A stretch of 64,000 nt of DNA, taken from the NCBI RefSeq assembly GCF_900167135.1, contig NZ_FUWZ01000001.1, positions 434,001 to 498,000 of the forward strand, given 5' to 3'. Shown one piece after another: positions 10,383-17,354 of this stretch (position 1 is the stretch's first letter; each line of letters opens with the position of its first letter). Source of the DNA: Chitinophaga eiseniae (GTDB lineage: Bacteria > Bacteroidota > Bacteroidia > Chitinophagales > Chitinophagaceae). The position numbers and the translations under genes are program-made. The notes under the pieces are model-generated. The model made no database searches, was not told the origin of the DNA, and worked only from the letters and a program-made list of their open reading frames with translations.

Positions 10383-10412
10383 TTTGCAGAAATAAAAAAA
10401 GTTATACTTTTG
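10383..10412 (+). promoter_or_regulatory. Promoter of the first tRNA-Gln
   Basis: TTTG at 10383-10386 and TACTTTTG at 10405-10412 are separated by 18 bp, matching the Bacteroidota sigma-A pattern TTTG-n19-TAnnTTTG. The tRNA starts 22 nt downstream. Confidence 0.75.
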
Positions 10413-10434
10413 CCATCCCAAACAACAAGGTGAT

Positions 10435-10505
10435 TGCCCAATAGTATAATGGTAGTACGACAGATTTTGGTTCTGTTTGTCTAGGTTCGAATCCTGGTTG
10501 GGCAA
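10435..10505 (+). tRNA. tRNA-Gln (anticodon TTG)
   Basis: 71 nt. The acceptor stem TGCCCAA/TTGGGCA, D-arm with AGTATAATGGTAGTAC, anticodon loop centred on TTG (ACAGATTTTGGTTCTGT) and T-arm GGTTCGAATCC are all present. The 3' CCA is not encoded. The sequence is identical to the tRNA at 23439. A consensus promoter precedes it and a terminator follows. Confidence 0.97.
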
Positions 10506-10545
10506 CAAAAAGAGCAAGAAAGACAGATGATGCTCAATAAACTTT

Positions 10546-10577
10546 AAACCGCTGCGACGAAAGTTTCAGCGGTTTTT
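10546..10577 (+). terminator. Terminator of the first tRNA-Gln
   Basis: AAACCGCTG pairs perfectly with CAGCGGTTT around a 12-nt loop and runs into TT, G, TTTT. Confidence 0.75.
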
Positions 10578-10743
10578 GTTTTATATGTTAACTGACACTC
10601 GTTTTGCCTTAGCCCTTATTTAATCCCAAATTGTCCCATCGGGAGATGGATACAACTCCAGCCAGAGCGCTTTTATCTGGCATTAATTATTGTCAGTTGA
10701 ACACAGCCAGTTGGCGGATACAGTGAAGAAAAGTTGAGGTTTT

Positions 10744-10823
10744 ATCGGTATTATATTACTGGTTTCGCATGATTATTAAGCGATTTTATGCTTTGGAAAT
10801 TAAAATCGGTAGTATATTACCGA
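10744..10823. promoter_or_regulatory. Two copies of a palindromic 19-bp site
   Basis: ATCGGTAtTATATTACtGG (10744-10762) and ATCGGTAgTATATTACcGA (10805-10823) match at 16 of 19 positions. The second has perfect TCGGTA/TACCGA arms around GTATAT. Two copies 61 bp apart look like operator sites for a dimeric repressor, perhaps controlling the acyl-CoA thioesterase downstream. The second copy overlaps the doubtful small ORF at 10788. Confidence 0.5.
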
Positions 10824-10991
10824 AATATAGAAGTTTTGGTAAAAAACTTCGTATCAGAAACGCCGGCGCTTGTTGAAGATAATAAGTATCTGTTTATTGA
10901 AACATCTTCTCAAACGGACATGTCTGAATCCGGGGAACTGCTCCGGCCGGAGATCGTAGACGGGACGATGATTGTCAGTATCGGGAAATAG
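10788..10991 (+). CDS. Possible small hypothetical protein
   Basis: 67 codons with no recognisable domain (MLWKLKSVVYYRNIEVLVKN...). The codon content is more AT-rich than neighbouring genes, no ribosome-binding site is visible, and an operator-like palindrome lies inside its first codons. It could be a small cytoplasmic protein, a decayed fragment, or chance. Given for completeness; the rest of the 10578-11071 gap holds nothing else I can support. Confidence 0.25.
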   Translation: MLWKLKSVVYYRNIEVLVKNFVSETPALVEDNKYLFIETSSQTDMSESGELLRPEIVDGTMIVSIGK

Positions 10992-11071
10992 CAATGCTAT
11001 CAATATACGCATTTGCCAGGAGGGAGCTATACCGGAATTCAGTATAAGGGGGAAAAAGAAAAGACATTCAT

Positions 11072-11464
11072 ATGAATTTCTACACACGCAAATGGGTAAA
11101 ACCAGAAGATCTCAACGCGCATGGTACTTTATTCGGGGGCAGTTTACTGCGGTGGATCGATGAAGAGGCGGCCATTTATTCCATTATCCAGCTGGGCACC
11201 AACCGGTGTGTGACCAAGTACATGTCGGAAATCAATTTTATCAATTCCGCCCGGCAGGGAGATATTGTGGAATTGGGCATCAAAGCGGTGCATTTTGGGC
11301 GTACATCGCTGACACTGACCTGCGAGGTACGGAATAAGATCACCCAGAAGAGTATCCTGACGATTGATAAAATTGTATTTGTGAGCGTGGATGAAAAAGG
11401 ACAACCAACGCCGCATGGCAGAACTGCCATTACTTATACCGATGAGCGGTTAAGAGAAGAATAG
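11072..11464 (+). CDS. Acyl-CoA thioesterase, hot-dog fold
   Basis: 130 residues, the normal size of the YciA/BACH-type single hot-dog thioesterases. The motif NAHGTLFGGSLLRWIDEEAAI holds the conserved helix end and catalytic acidic residues, and RCVTKYMSEINFINSARQGDIVELG is the second conserved strand pair. The enzyme hydrolyses acyl-CoA to free acid and CoA in the cytoplasm, releasing CoA or trimming toxic acyl pools; chain-length preference is unknown. A purine-rich stretch (AAGGGGGAAAAAG) sits 11-25 nt before ATG. It appears monocistronic, with a terminator 25 nt downstream and possible operator sites upstream. Confidence 0.88.
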   Translation: MNFYTRKWVKPEDLNAHGTLFGGSLLRWIDEEAAIYSIIQLGTNRCVTKYMSEINFINSARQGDIVELGIKAVHFGRTSLTLTCEVRNKITQKSILTIDKIVFVSVDEKGQPTPHGRTAITYTDERLREE

Positions 11465-11488
11465 ATTTAATGATTTCATTTAATAAAA

Positions 11489-11527
11489 ATGCAGCAGCGG
11501 GAGGACCACTGCTGCATTATCTTTTTT
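11489..11527 (+). terminator. Terminator of the thioesterase gene
   Basis: AATGCAGCAG pairs with CTGCTGCATT around a 10-nt loop and is followed by ATCTTTTTT. Confidence 0.8.
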
Positions 11528-11695
11528 AGACAGTATAAAAAAGAGGGTGGGTAAAACTACAATGGATCAGGCCGGTTAAATATTCGCTCGCGGAGTTCTG
11601 CGTGAGGCAGGCAGGTTTTTCAATCCACTTCTTTCATGATCACTGCAAATGAACTCTGTGAAGCAAAAGTACTTACCTGTAGCGGATCTTCGGCA

Positions 11696-11768
11696 TTTGT
11701 AGCATCTACATGCCTACTACAAACTAATTTTTTACCTATCTACAAAACCTCTACAAGTTGTATTTTTG
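11696..11768 (+). promoter_or_regulatory. Four-box CTACA control region of the TPR/HTH regulator, with -7 element
   Basis: CTACA boxes start at 11706, 11717, 11740 and 11751 (spacing 11, 23 and 11 bp), preceded by an inverted box TTTGTAG at 11696. The last box runs into TATTTTTG (11761-11768), a perfect -7 element only 4 nt before ATG. The same layout occurs at 14191-14258. No TTTG -33 element is present, which fits an activator-dependent promoter. The remaining upstream gap (11528-11695) shows nothing else. Confidence 0.65.
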
Positions 11769-11772
11769 GCGG

Positions 11773-13737
11773 ATGAACCATATCCTAAAGACGAGGGTCG
11801 TAATAGTGTTTGTAGCCCTGTTTTCTCTACTGACAGCCAGTAGTTTTGCACAGACGGTACAGGATTCCCTGAAGCGGGTATTGCAACAGCCCGGATTAAC
11901 GCCGGAAGAACAGGTGATGACACGGATCAGGATGGGGCGGGCGCTGGTAGACGGCAGCCGGAAAGACGCCATTGCCAGCACGCGTACCGCGCTGGAGATG
12001 AGCCGCTCCCTGAAAGACAAAAAGTATGAAGCACTGGCGCATTCTGCGCTGGTATCGCTGGAATATACCGCGGAAGATACCGCGGTGGCATCGCATCACC
12101 TGGACACCGCCTTCCGGCTGGCCCGCGAATCGGGAGACCAGCTGACACTGTCCAGCATATGGTATCGTAAAGGATGGCTGGAAAGCCGTACCGGCAAGCC
12201 GCATGAAGCGGTGAAGAGCTTCCAGGAGTCGCTGAAACTGGGCAAAAGCTTCCCGGGCAACGTCTACGAGACCAATGTATATTATAATCTCGCTGCTATT
12301 TATGCCGACTGGAACGATACCGAAACACAGTACCGTTACGCAAAAGCCTGCCTGGCTTCCGCGATGTCCCGTTCAGACCCGGACGATATCTGCAACGGCT
12401 ACCAGGCCATGGCCACCAGTTTTGAATACCAGTTTAACGGCGATACTGCTAAACGGGAACTGCTGGATTCCGCGCTTTACTACAACCGCAAGGCCATTGG
12501 TGTTTATGAAGCCAATGCGCAGCGTATCAGCTTTCGCAGCATGATTGCCTTACTGGCGCTCAATACGGCCAACCTGTATGATCAGTTTTTTCCGCGTACT
12601 TACCGGGACACGGCACAACATTACCTGGACATCGCGCTGAAGATTGGTAAGGAGACCGACCAACAGGAGGTAGTGGCCAGTTGTTACGGGATGATGAGCA
12701 CCTTTGCCATGAATGACGGGAATTACAACCAGGCATCCGACCTGTTGCTGGCCGGACTGATTGCATTAAAAACGTATCCTGTGCCCGACAACCGGCTGAT
12801 GGCGCGCCTGATGGAAGCCTTGTCCGACGTGGCGGAGAGAAAGGGCGACCTGCCCAAGGCGCTGGAATACGCCCGGGAATACAGTCACTATTACGCCAAA
12901 GCTTTCGACGCCGATCGCATGGCGATCGCCAAGAAGCTGGAAGCCCAGTACCAGGCCCGTCAACGGGAGCAGGAACTGGTAACGCTCCAGGAGAAAGCGG
13001 CGTTTAACCGTAAACTGAATATTGTATATATCGGGCTGATTGTTGCCTGCCTGGTGGCGCTGCTGTATCTGTTCCGGTCCTATCACTTCCGTTTGAAGAC
13101 CACCATTCAGCAACAGCAGCTGCTGGAAAAGGAGAAGCAGGATGGTGTGTTGCAGATACGCCTGAAAGAAGAAGAGGCCATGCGCCTGCAGCTGGAAAAG
13201 CAGGAAGCAGAATTGCAGGCCCGCCTGCAGACGGAAGAAGCGGCGCGTTTGCAGGCAGAACAGGAGCTGATACAGACGCAGAAAGAGCAGTTGCAGAAAG
13301 ACCTGCTGGCAGGTACCTTACAGGTAGAGCAGAAAAATGAGTTACTCGAAACGTTGCAGGAAAAACTCCGTGATAAGGCAGTACAGCCCGACCTGGTCAA
13401 GCAGATTTCCCGGATGATCGAAACGCATAAGCGCATGGACAAAAACTTTGAGACCACGCGGACGGAGTTTGAAAACATCCATCCCGAGTTTTTCCGGAAG
13501 CTGCAGGAGAAGGCCGGCAACAATCTTACCAAGCTGGATTTAAAGCACTGTTCCTATATCTCCATCGGTTTGTCCACCAAAGAAATTGCGTCGCATCTGG
13601 GCGTGGCGCCGAAGAGTATCCTGATGTCGCGGTACCGTATTAAACAAAAGCTGGGACTGGCCAAGGAAGAGGGGCTGGATGCGTGGCTGATGGCCTGGAG
13701 AGAAAATAACCCGCTGAGCGAAGACGCAGCGGGTTAA
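11773..13737 (+). CDS. Membrane-anchored TPR regulator with LuxR-like HTH
   Basis: 654 residues from the ATG at 11773; an earlier in-frame start at 11758 would include the -7 promoter element. Order: signal peptide (VIVFVALFSLLTASSFAQ), tetratricopeptide-type helices over residues 30-400, one transmembrane helix (LNIVYIGLIVACLVALLYLF, about 414-433), a long Gln/Glu coiled coil (440-540), then a C-terminal HTH (SYISIGLSTKEIASHLGVAPKSILMSRYRIKQKLGL). The N-terminus should be periplasmic and the HTH cytoplasmic, a one-component sensor-regulator common in Bacteroidota. The ligand is unknown. Its own promoter carries the four-box site repeated downstream at 14191, suggesting self-regulation and control of a neighbour. 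Confidence 0.85.
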   Translation: MNHILKTRVVIVFVALFSLLTASSFAQTVQDSLKRVLQQPGLTPEEQVMTRIRMGRALVDGSRKDAIASTRTALEMSRSLKDKKYEALAHSALVSLEYTAEDTAVASHHLDTAFRLARESGDQLTLSSIWYRKGWLESRTGKPHEAVKSFQESLKLGKSFPGNVYETNVYYNLAAIYADWNDTETQYRYAKACLASAMSRSDPDDICNGYQAMATSFEYQFNGDTAKRELLDSALYYNRKAIGVYEANAQRISFRSMIALLALNTANLYDQFFPRTYRDTAQHYLDIALKIGKETDQQEVVASCYGMMSTFAMNDGNYNQASDLLLAGLIALKTYPVPDNRLMARLMEALSDVAERKGDLPKALEYAREYSHYYAKAFDADRMAIAKKLEAQYQARQREQELVTLQEKAAFNRKLNIVYIGLIVACLVALLYLFRSYHFRLKTTIQQQQLLEKEKQDGVLQIRLKEEEAMRLQLEKQEAELQARLQTEEAARLQAEQELIQTQKEQLQKDLLAGTLQVEQKNELLETLQEKLRDKAVQPDLVKQISRMIETHKRMDKNFETTRTEFENIHPEFFRKLQEKAGNNLTKLDLKHCSYISIGLSTKEIASHLGVAPKSILMSRYRIKQKLGLAKEEGLDAWLMAWRENNPLSEDAAG

Positions 13738-13772
13738 TGGAATTGGGGCCGGATGAAATGTTCGGGCTAAGT

Positions 13773-14102
13773 TTATTGTTGCAGGAAAACGAACCGGTTC
13801 TCAAAGAATTTTCCGATGACCGGTATCGGTTTCTGTACGCCGCTGTTGGCATTGATAATACCAAATACCATGAATATCAGCGGCAGCAGGCTGAGTACGG
13901 AGAAGATCGCGGACAGCGCGGGGATAATGCTCAACAGGATGCCGGCGGCCACAGACCATATAAGTCCCGCTACCGCGAGGCCGAGTGCCTGTTCCAGATG
14001 GTAGTTAACAAAATTGTCCCTGTTCTCCTTGCTCTTTACATAGGCGATAATCCATCCGATGATTGTAATGTAACCGATGATAGCCCATTGTTTTGTCTTC
14101 AT
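13773..14102 (-). CDS. Small Tic20/DUF4870-like membrane protein
   Basis: 109 residues with three or four hydrophobic segments: KTKQWAIIGYITIIGWIIAYV, NYHLEQALGLAVAGLIWSVAAGILLSI, then ALSAIFSVLSLLPLIFMVFGIINANSG. The NFVNYHLEQALGL text after the first helix is the DUF4870/Tic20-like signature (usually FVxxHxxQAL). Function is unknown. The start chosen is MKTKQW (14102); 19 upstream in-frame codons look non-coding. It converges with the TPR regulator, whose stop lies 35 nt away, and a -7 element (TACCTTTG) reads toward it 57 nt upstream. Confidence 0.75.
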   Translation of the reverse strand: MKTKQWAIIGYITIIGWIIAYVKSKENRDNFVNYHLEQALGLAVAGLIWSVAAGILLSIIPALSAIFSVLSLLPLIFMVFGIINANSGVQKPIPVIGKFFENRFVFLQQ

Positions 14103-14158
14103 AGTTGCGCTGATGTTGATGTTTAAAAAAATGATAAAAGGATAAAATGGAATCAGCA

Positions 14159-14258
14159 CAAAGGTAGGCGACCGCGCAACCGTTCCTGTTTTTGTAGATA
14201 CTACAGTGGGTCTACAGGGGATGGAAAAGTATATCTACAAAAGATCTACAAGTTTTAT
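14159..14258. promoter_or_regulatory. Second four-box CTACA region, plus minus-strand -7 element
   Basis: CTACA boxes start at 14201, 14212, 14235 and 14246, with the same 11-23-11 bp spacing and the same leading TTTGTAG (14191) as upstream of the TPR regulator. On the minus strand TACCTTTG (14159-14166) is a -7 element directed at the DUF4870-like gene, so the boxes would lie upstream of its promoter. On the plus strand the position equivalent to the -7 element is degenerate (TATAAATA). The rest of the gap to 14436 holds no supported feature. Confidence 0.6.
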
Positions 14259-14436
14259 AAATAATTAATAATCAAGTTGTTAACTATTCTTTGAATATCA
14301 ATCCCAACCACCCGATTGATCTCATAGGAGGGAGCGTGGTTTTATAGGCTTACAATTTGTTAGTAGCATACAACATGCTGTAGCCGCCGCCGCAATGATA
14401 CTTACTATCTAATTTCGCGGCAAATGGAGCACATCC

Positions 14437-14802
14437 ATGAAAAAATTAACTTATATCGGTTGGCTCGGCATGATTGGCATTATCACCACAGGATTCGGCA
14501 TTATCAGGATATTGTCACAGGTGGTACGCGCCCCGTTTTCTGGCCGGCGCCGCCAATATGATCTCCGCTGCGCCGCATGTACCGGACTTTGCAACGGTAT
14601 GGCAGTATCTTTTGATCACCTCTGGATGTCTGTCGGTACAGCTGTGAGCGGCATGGTGATCACGACACATAGTGTGGCTTATGCGCCATAAGTGGGAACG
14701 GTCTTTGGCGTGGCAACCATAGTGCTGGTAGCGTTGCGGGCCTTTCTCCGTGCCCGTACCCGCAGCCGGTATGCGTGGCACAATGATTGTGCCCCTGCCG
14801 GT
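14437..14802 (+). pseudogene. Decayed MFS transporter (internal deletion, frameshift, stop)
   Basis: The first 29 codons (MKKLTYIGWLGMIGIITTGF...) read like the first helix of an AraJ/Bcr-type major facilitator. The text then jumps to what looks like the C-terminal end of the same family: SAAPHVPDFA in one frame, NGMAVSFDHLWMSVGTAVSG and MVITTHSVAYAP in the next, TAA at 14689, then VGTVFGVATIVLVALRAFLRARTR in the same frame. The middle of the roughly 400-residue protein is missing, a one-base deletion separates DFA from NGM, and an in-frame stop breaks the last helix. It cannot make a transporter. The MFS assignment is by pattern. Confidence 0.7.
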
Positions 14803-15288
14803 ATGAAAAAATCCATTCTTTCCACATTCGTAAGGGCCATTGGCCTGGGGATAGTATCTGGCATGCGTAGCACCATGGGGCCTGCGTTTGCGAGCCAGTA
14901 TGCTAACCGTTACCCGTCGCGGCAGCTGAAAGGCAGCCCGCTGGGATTTATGCAGCGGGATACGGTGATGCGAGGCCTGCAGACGATGGCCGCCGGTGAG
15001 ATGGTGGTAGACAAAGTACCTGGCGTTAAAGACCGTATTATTCCCGGTGCGCTTGCAGCACGGGCTGCCGCCGGCGGATTGGCGGGAGCTACCGTGTACC
15101 AGTCCCATGGCGACAAGGCCTGGCGCGGCGCGTTGGTAGGTGCTGTGGCTGCGGTGGCGGCGTCTTACGCCTGCTTTTACCTGCGTAAGTATGCCGGTAA
15201 AAAATATAAAGTGAAAGACGGCTTTGCCGGCGGCGTGGAAGATCTGCTGGCGGTGGGTATTGGCGCGGGTTCTACGGCTGGCAAGTAA
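14803..15288 (+). CDS. DUF4126-type membrane protein
   Basis: 161 residues from the ATG at 14803; the frame is open further upstream, but that part is the tail of the MFS pseudogene. FVRAIGLGIVSGMRSTMGPAFAS is the DUF4126 signature, followed by VDKVPGVKDRIIPGALAARAAAGGLAGATVYQ and a second Ala/Gly-rich helix pair (GALVGAVAAVAASYACFYLRKY). The protein is small, glycine/alanine rich and likely in the inner membrane. Function is unknown. Confidence 0.78.
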   Translation: MKKSILSTFVRAIGLGIVSGMRSTMGPAFASQYANRYPSRQLKGSPLGFMQRDTVMRGLQTMAAGEMVVDKVPGVKDRIIPGALAARAAAGGLAGATVYQSHGDKAWRGALVGAVAAVAASYACFYLRKYAGKKYKVKDGFAGGVEDLLAVGIGAGSTAGK

Positions 15289-15333
15289 TTATTCGTATAA
15301 CCTTTTACGTTATACCCCCGGCGTTGCCGGGGT

Positions 15334-15425
15334 AATCATACTGTATCCTGCGCACGAAGCAACGGAAACTCCACAACCAATGCAATCCATGCCAGGGAGC
15401 AATCATACTGTATCCTGCACACGAA
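15334..15425 (+). repeat. Pair of 25-bp direct repeats
   Basis: Positions 15334-15358 and 15401-15425 are identical except one base (AATCATACTGTATCCTGC then G or A, then CACGAA). They are 67 bp apart in the gap between the DUF4126 gene and sigma locus A. No open frame spans them; they may be a local duplication or a pair of binding sites. Confidence 0.6.
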
Positions 15426-15436
15426 TACAGGTATCC

Positions 15437-15469
15437 AGCCCTGCCACCCCGGACGGTGGCGGGGCTTTT
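15437..15469 (+). terminator. Terminator upstream of locus A
   Basis: AGCCCTGCCACC pairs with GGTGGCGGGGCT (one G-U type pair) and is followed by TTTT and further T-rich text. It separates the DUF4126 gene from the sigma gene. Confidence 0.75.
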
Positions 15470-15481
15470 GATTTTAATTTA

Positions 15482-15489
15482 TATATTTG
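15482..15489 (+). promoter_or_regulatory. -7 element of the locus A sigma gene
   Basis: TATATTTG matches TAnnTTTG. It lies downstream of the terminator and 23 nt before TTG 15513, supporting the shorter sigma start. A TTTG at 15467 is too close to be a proper -33 element. Confidence 0.45.
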
Positions 15490-15512
15490 AAGTATTCCTT
15501 TCGAATGCAAAC

Positions 15513-16088
15513 TTGAACCAACTGAACCAATCGGAAAATTACTCCTGGGAGCAACTGCAACGCGATCCGGCCGCCTTTGAACGATTTTTTAAAATCACGG
15601 CTGCGGCTTTGTGCGTCTATGCCCTGCGTATCGTAAAAGACAGGCAGGCGGCGGAAGACATTGTACAGGATTTCTTTTCACGCTTGTGGCAGAAACGCGG
15701 CCAACTTAACATACAGGCGCCTCCCCAGCGCTATGCCTACCGGGCGGTACATAATGCCTGCCTTAATTATTTAAGGGACAATCCTGTTATTTCGGACAAT
15801 GCCCTGCCGGAGCACATACCGGTAGATGAAGAAGCAATAGAACGGGAACTGCAGCTGCAGCAGCGGATACAGCAGCTGGAGCAGGTAGTGGCCGGGTTAC
15901 CGCAACAATGCAGGACTGTATTTGAAAAAGTATGCCTGGAGCGGAAAAAATACAAAGTGGTAGCAGCAGAACTGGGGATATCGGTGTTCACCGTCAGGAA
16001 CCAGGTTGCCAAAGCGTATGAAATATTAAGGAATAATATTCTCTTAGAGCTGATCTGCTTACTGGTACTGGATTTACTGGCGGGATGA
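15513..16088 (+). CDS. ECF RNA polymerase sigma factor (locus A)
   Basis: About 191 residues. Region 2 is visible as YALRIVKDRQAAEDIVQDFFSRLWQKR and region 4 as VVAGLPQQCRTVFEKVCLERKKYKVVAAELGISVFTVRNQVAKAYEIL. The open frame extends to a GTG at 15456, but that start lies inside the upstream terminator and before the -7 element; TTG 15513 (LNQLNQSENYSWEQL) is preferred. The factor should direct polymerase to the SusCD promoters of this locus under control of the FecR protein 80 nt downstream. Confidence 0.88.
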   Translation: MNQLNQSENYSWEQLQRDPAAFERFFKITAAALCVYALRIVKDRQAAEDIVQDFFSRLWQKRGQLNIQAPPQRYAYRAVHNACLNYLRDNPVISDNALPEHIPVDEEAIERELQLQQRIQQLEQVVAGLPQQCRTVFEKVCLERKKYKVVAAELGISVFTVRNQVAKAYEILRNNILLELICLLVLDLLAG

Positions 16089-16168
16089 AAAAATCTTTTA
16101 AAAAAATCCCTTGCCGGCGTAGTACATTTTAAACCTATTCGTGTCATCATAACAACGGCCCTTCATCC

Positions 16169-17302
16169 ATGAAAGAGACAGACATTCACATATTATCCGG
16201 TATACTGAGCGGGGAACTTCAACCGGAAGATCCAACGGTACAGTCGTGGTTGCAGGAAGACCCTGCAAGAGCGCTGCTGTTGGAGGAACCGGAGCAACTG
16301 CGCCGGGTAGTGGAGGAATGGCATTTACAGCAGTCTTTCGATACCCGCCGTATGTGGGCAGGTATTGTAGAGGAGACGGGGCCCGTTGTAGTAAGGCATC
16401 GTAACATCCGTATATTATGGCGCGCTGCCGCAGCGGCACTGCTGCTGATAGCCGGTGTTTACTGGTTCATGCAACGGACAAAACAAACAACATTACCCAG
16501 CGATACGCTGGCCGCCGTCAAACAGAAGCCCGCCGGCAATTTTGCGATATTGCAGGCCGGGGACGAAACAGTGTCGTTACAGGGCAAAGACAGCAGTTTT
16601 GTGCTGGGAGGCAACCAGGTGAATATACATAATGGTCATATGCGGGTGGCCACGGACAAGCCGGTGACCTATACGTTGCGTACACCCCGCGGCGCCAATT
16701 ACCAGGTGCAACTGCCCGATGGTTCCAAAGTGTGGCTGAATGCGGCATCCAGTATTACCTATCCTTCCGTTTTTCCCGGTAATGAGCGGCGCGTAACAGT
16801 GATGGGAGAAGTGTATTTTGAAGTGGCAGCCATAGCGCAGCAACCATTTGTGGTGCAGGCGGGCATACAGGAGATCACCGTGCTCGGAACGGCGTTTGGC
16901 ATCCGCCAGTATGAAAAAGAACAACAAGGGCTTACTACACTGGTCAATGGAAAAGTAAAAGTGCAGGCCGCCGGAAAAGACCAGGTGCTGCAACCAGGAG
17001 AACAGGCCATTGTAAGTGGCAGCCAGCTGCAGGTGATACCTGTGGACACGGAAGAATTTACTTCGTGGAAAGACGGCTGGATACGTTTCCGTAACAAACC
17101 ATTAATATCCATACTACAAACGATTTCACGGTGGTATGACATCGATATACAGGCAGATGATCAACAACTAACAGGACAGTATTTTACTTGTTATATTAAT
17201 AAAGAACAGGGACTGGGAGAATGCCTCCAGTCATTGAACAACAGCACCAACCAATTTTTGTTTTCGTTGCAAGGATCAACCATAATAGTGACAAAAAAAT
17301 AG
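16169..17302 (+). CDS. FecR-family anti-sigma factor (locus A)
   Basis: 377 residues: a cytoplasmic N-terminal region (1-80) that should bind the sigma factor, one transmembrane helix (ILWRAAAAALLLIAGVYWFM, about 82-101), then the periplasmic FecR domain with LRTPRGANYQVQLPDGSKVWLNAASSITYP, EVYFEVAAIAQQPFVVQ and VLGTAFGIRQYE. The C-terminal DUF4974 part (FRNKPLISILQTISRWYDIDIQ) normally touches the STN domain of the receptor. It carries the uptake signal from SusC to the sigma factor. Confidence 0.92.
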   Translation: MKETDIHILSGILSGELQPEDPTVQSWLQEDPARALLLEEPEQLRRVVEEWHLQQSFDTRRMWAGIVEETGPVVVRHRNIRILWRAAAAALLLIAGVYWFMQRTKQTTLPSDTLAAVKQKPAGNFAILQAGDETVSLQGKDSSFVLGGNQVNIHNGHMRVATDKPVTYTLRTPRGANYQVQLPDGSKVWLNAASSITYPSVFPGNERRVTVMGEVYFEVAAIAQQPFVVQAGIQEITVLGTAFGIRQYEKEQQGLTTLVNGKVKVQAAGKDQVLQPGEQAIVSGSQLQVIPVDTEEFTSWKDGWIRFRNKPLISILQTISRWYDIDIQADDQQLTGQYFTCYINKEQGLGECLQSLNNSTNQFLFSLQGSTIIVTKK

Positions 17303-17316
17303 TCTGCGGGTATTTA

Positions 17317-17331
17317 CAGCTCAGCTGATTT
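17317..17331 (+). other. Weak hairpin between fecR and susC, locus A
   Basis: CAGCT-C-AGCTG (17317-17327) followed by ATTTTT could form a short stem. It is the weakest of the four fecR-susC hairpins in the window. Confidence 0.3.
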
Positions 17332-17354
17332 TTAATTAACCAAAATTAATAGTG

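Noticed and set aside
9510..10517. 335-codon minus-strand frame through GT9 and tRNA-Gln
   Set aside because: Covers a tRNA gene and a clear glycosyltransferase on the other strand.
13737..14126. 129-codon plus-strand frame after the TPR regulator
   Set aside because: Shadow of the DUF4870-like membrane protein on the minus strand, which has a coherent hydrophobic profile.
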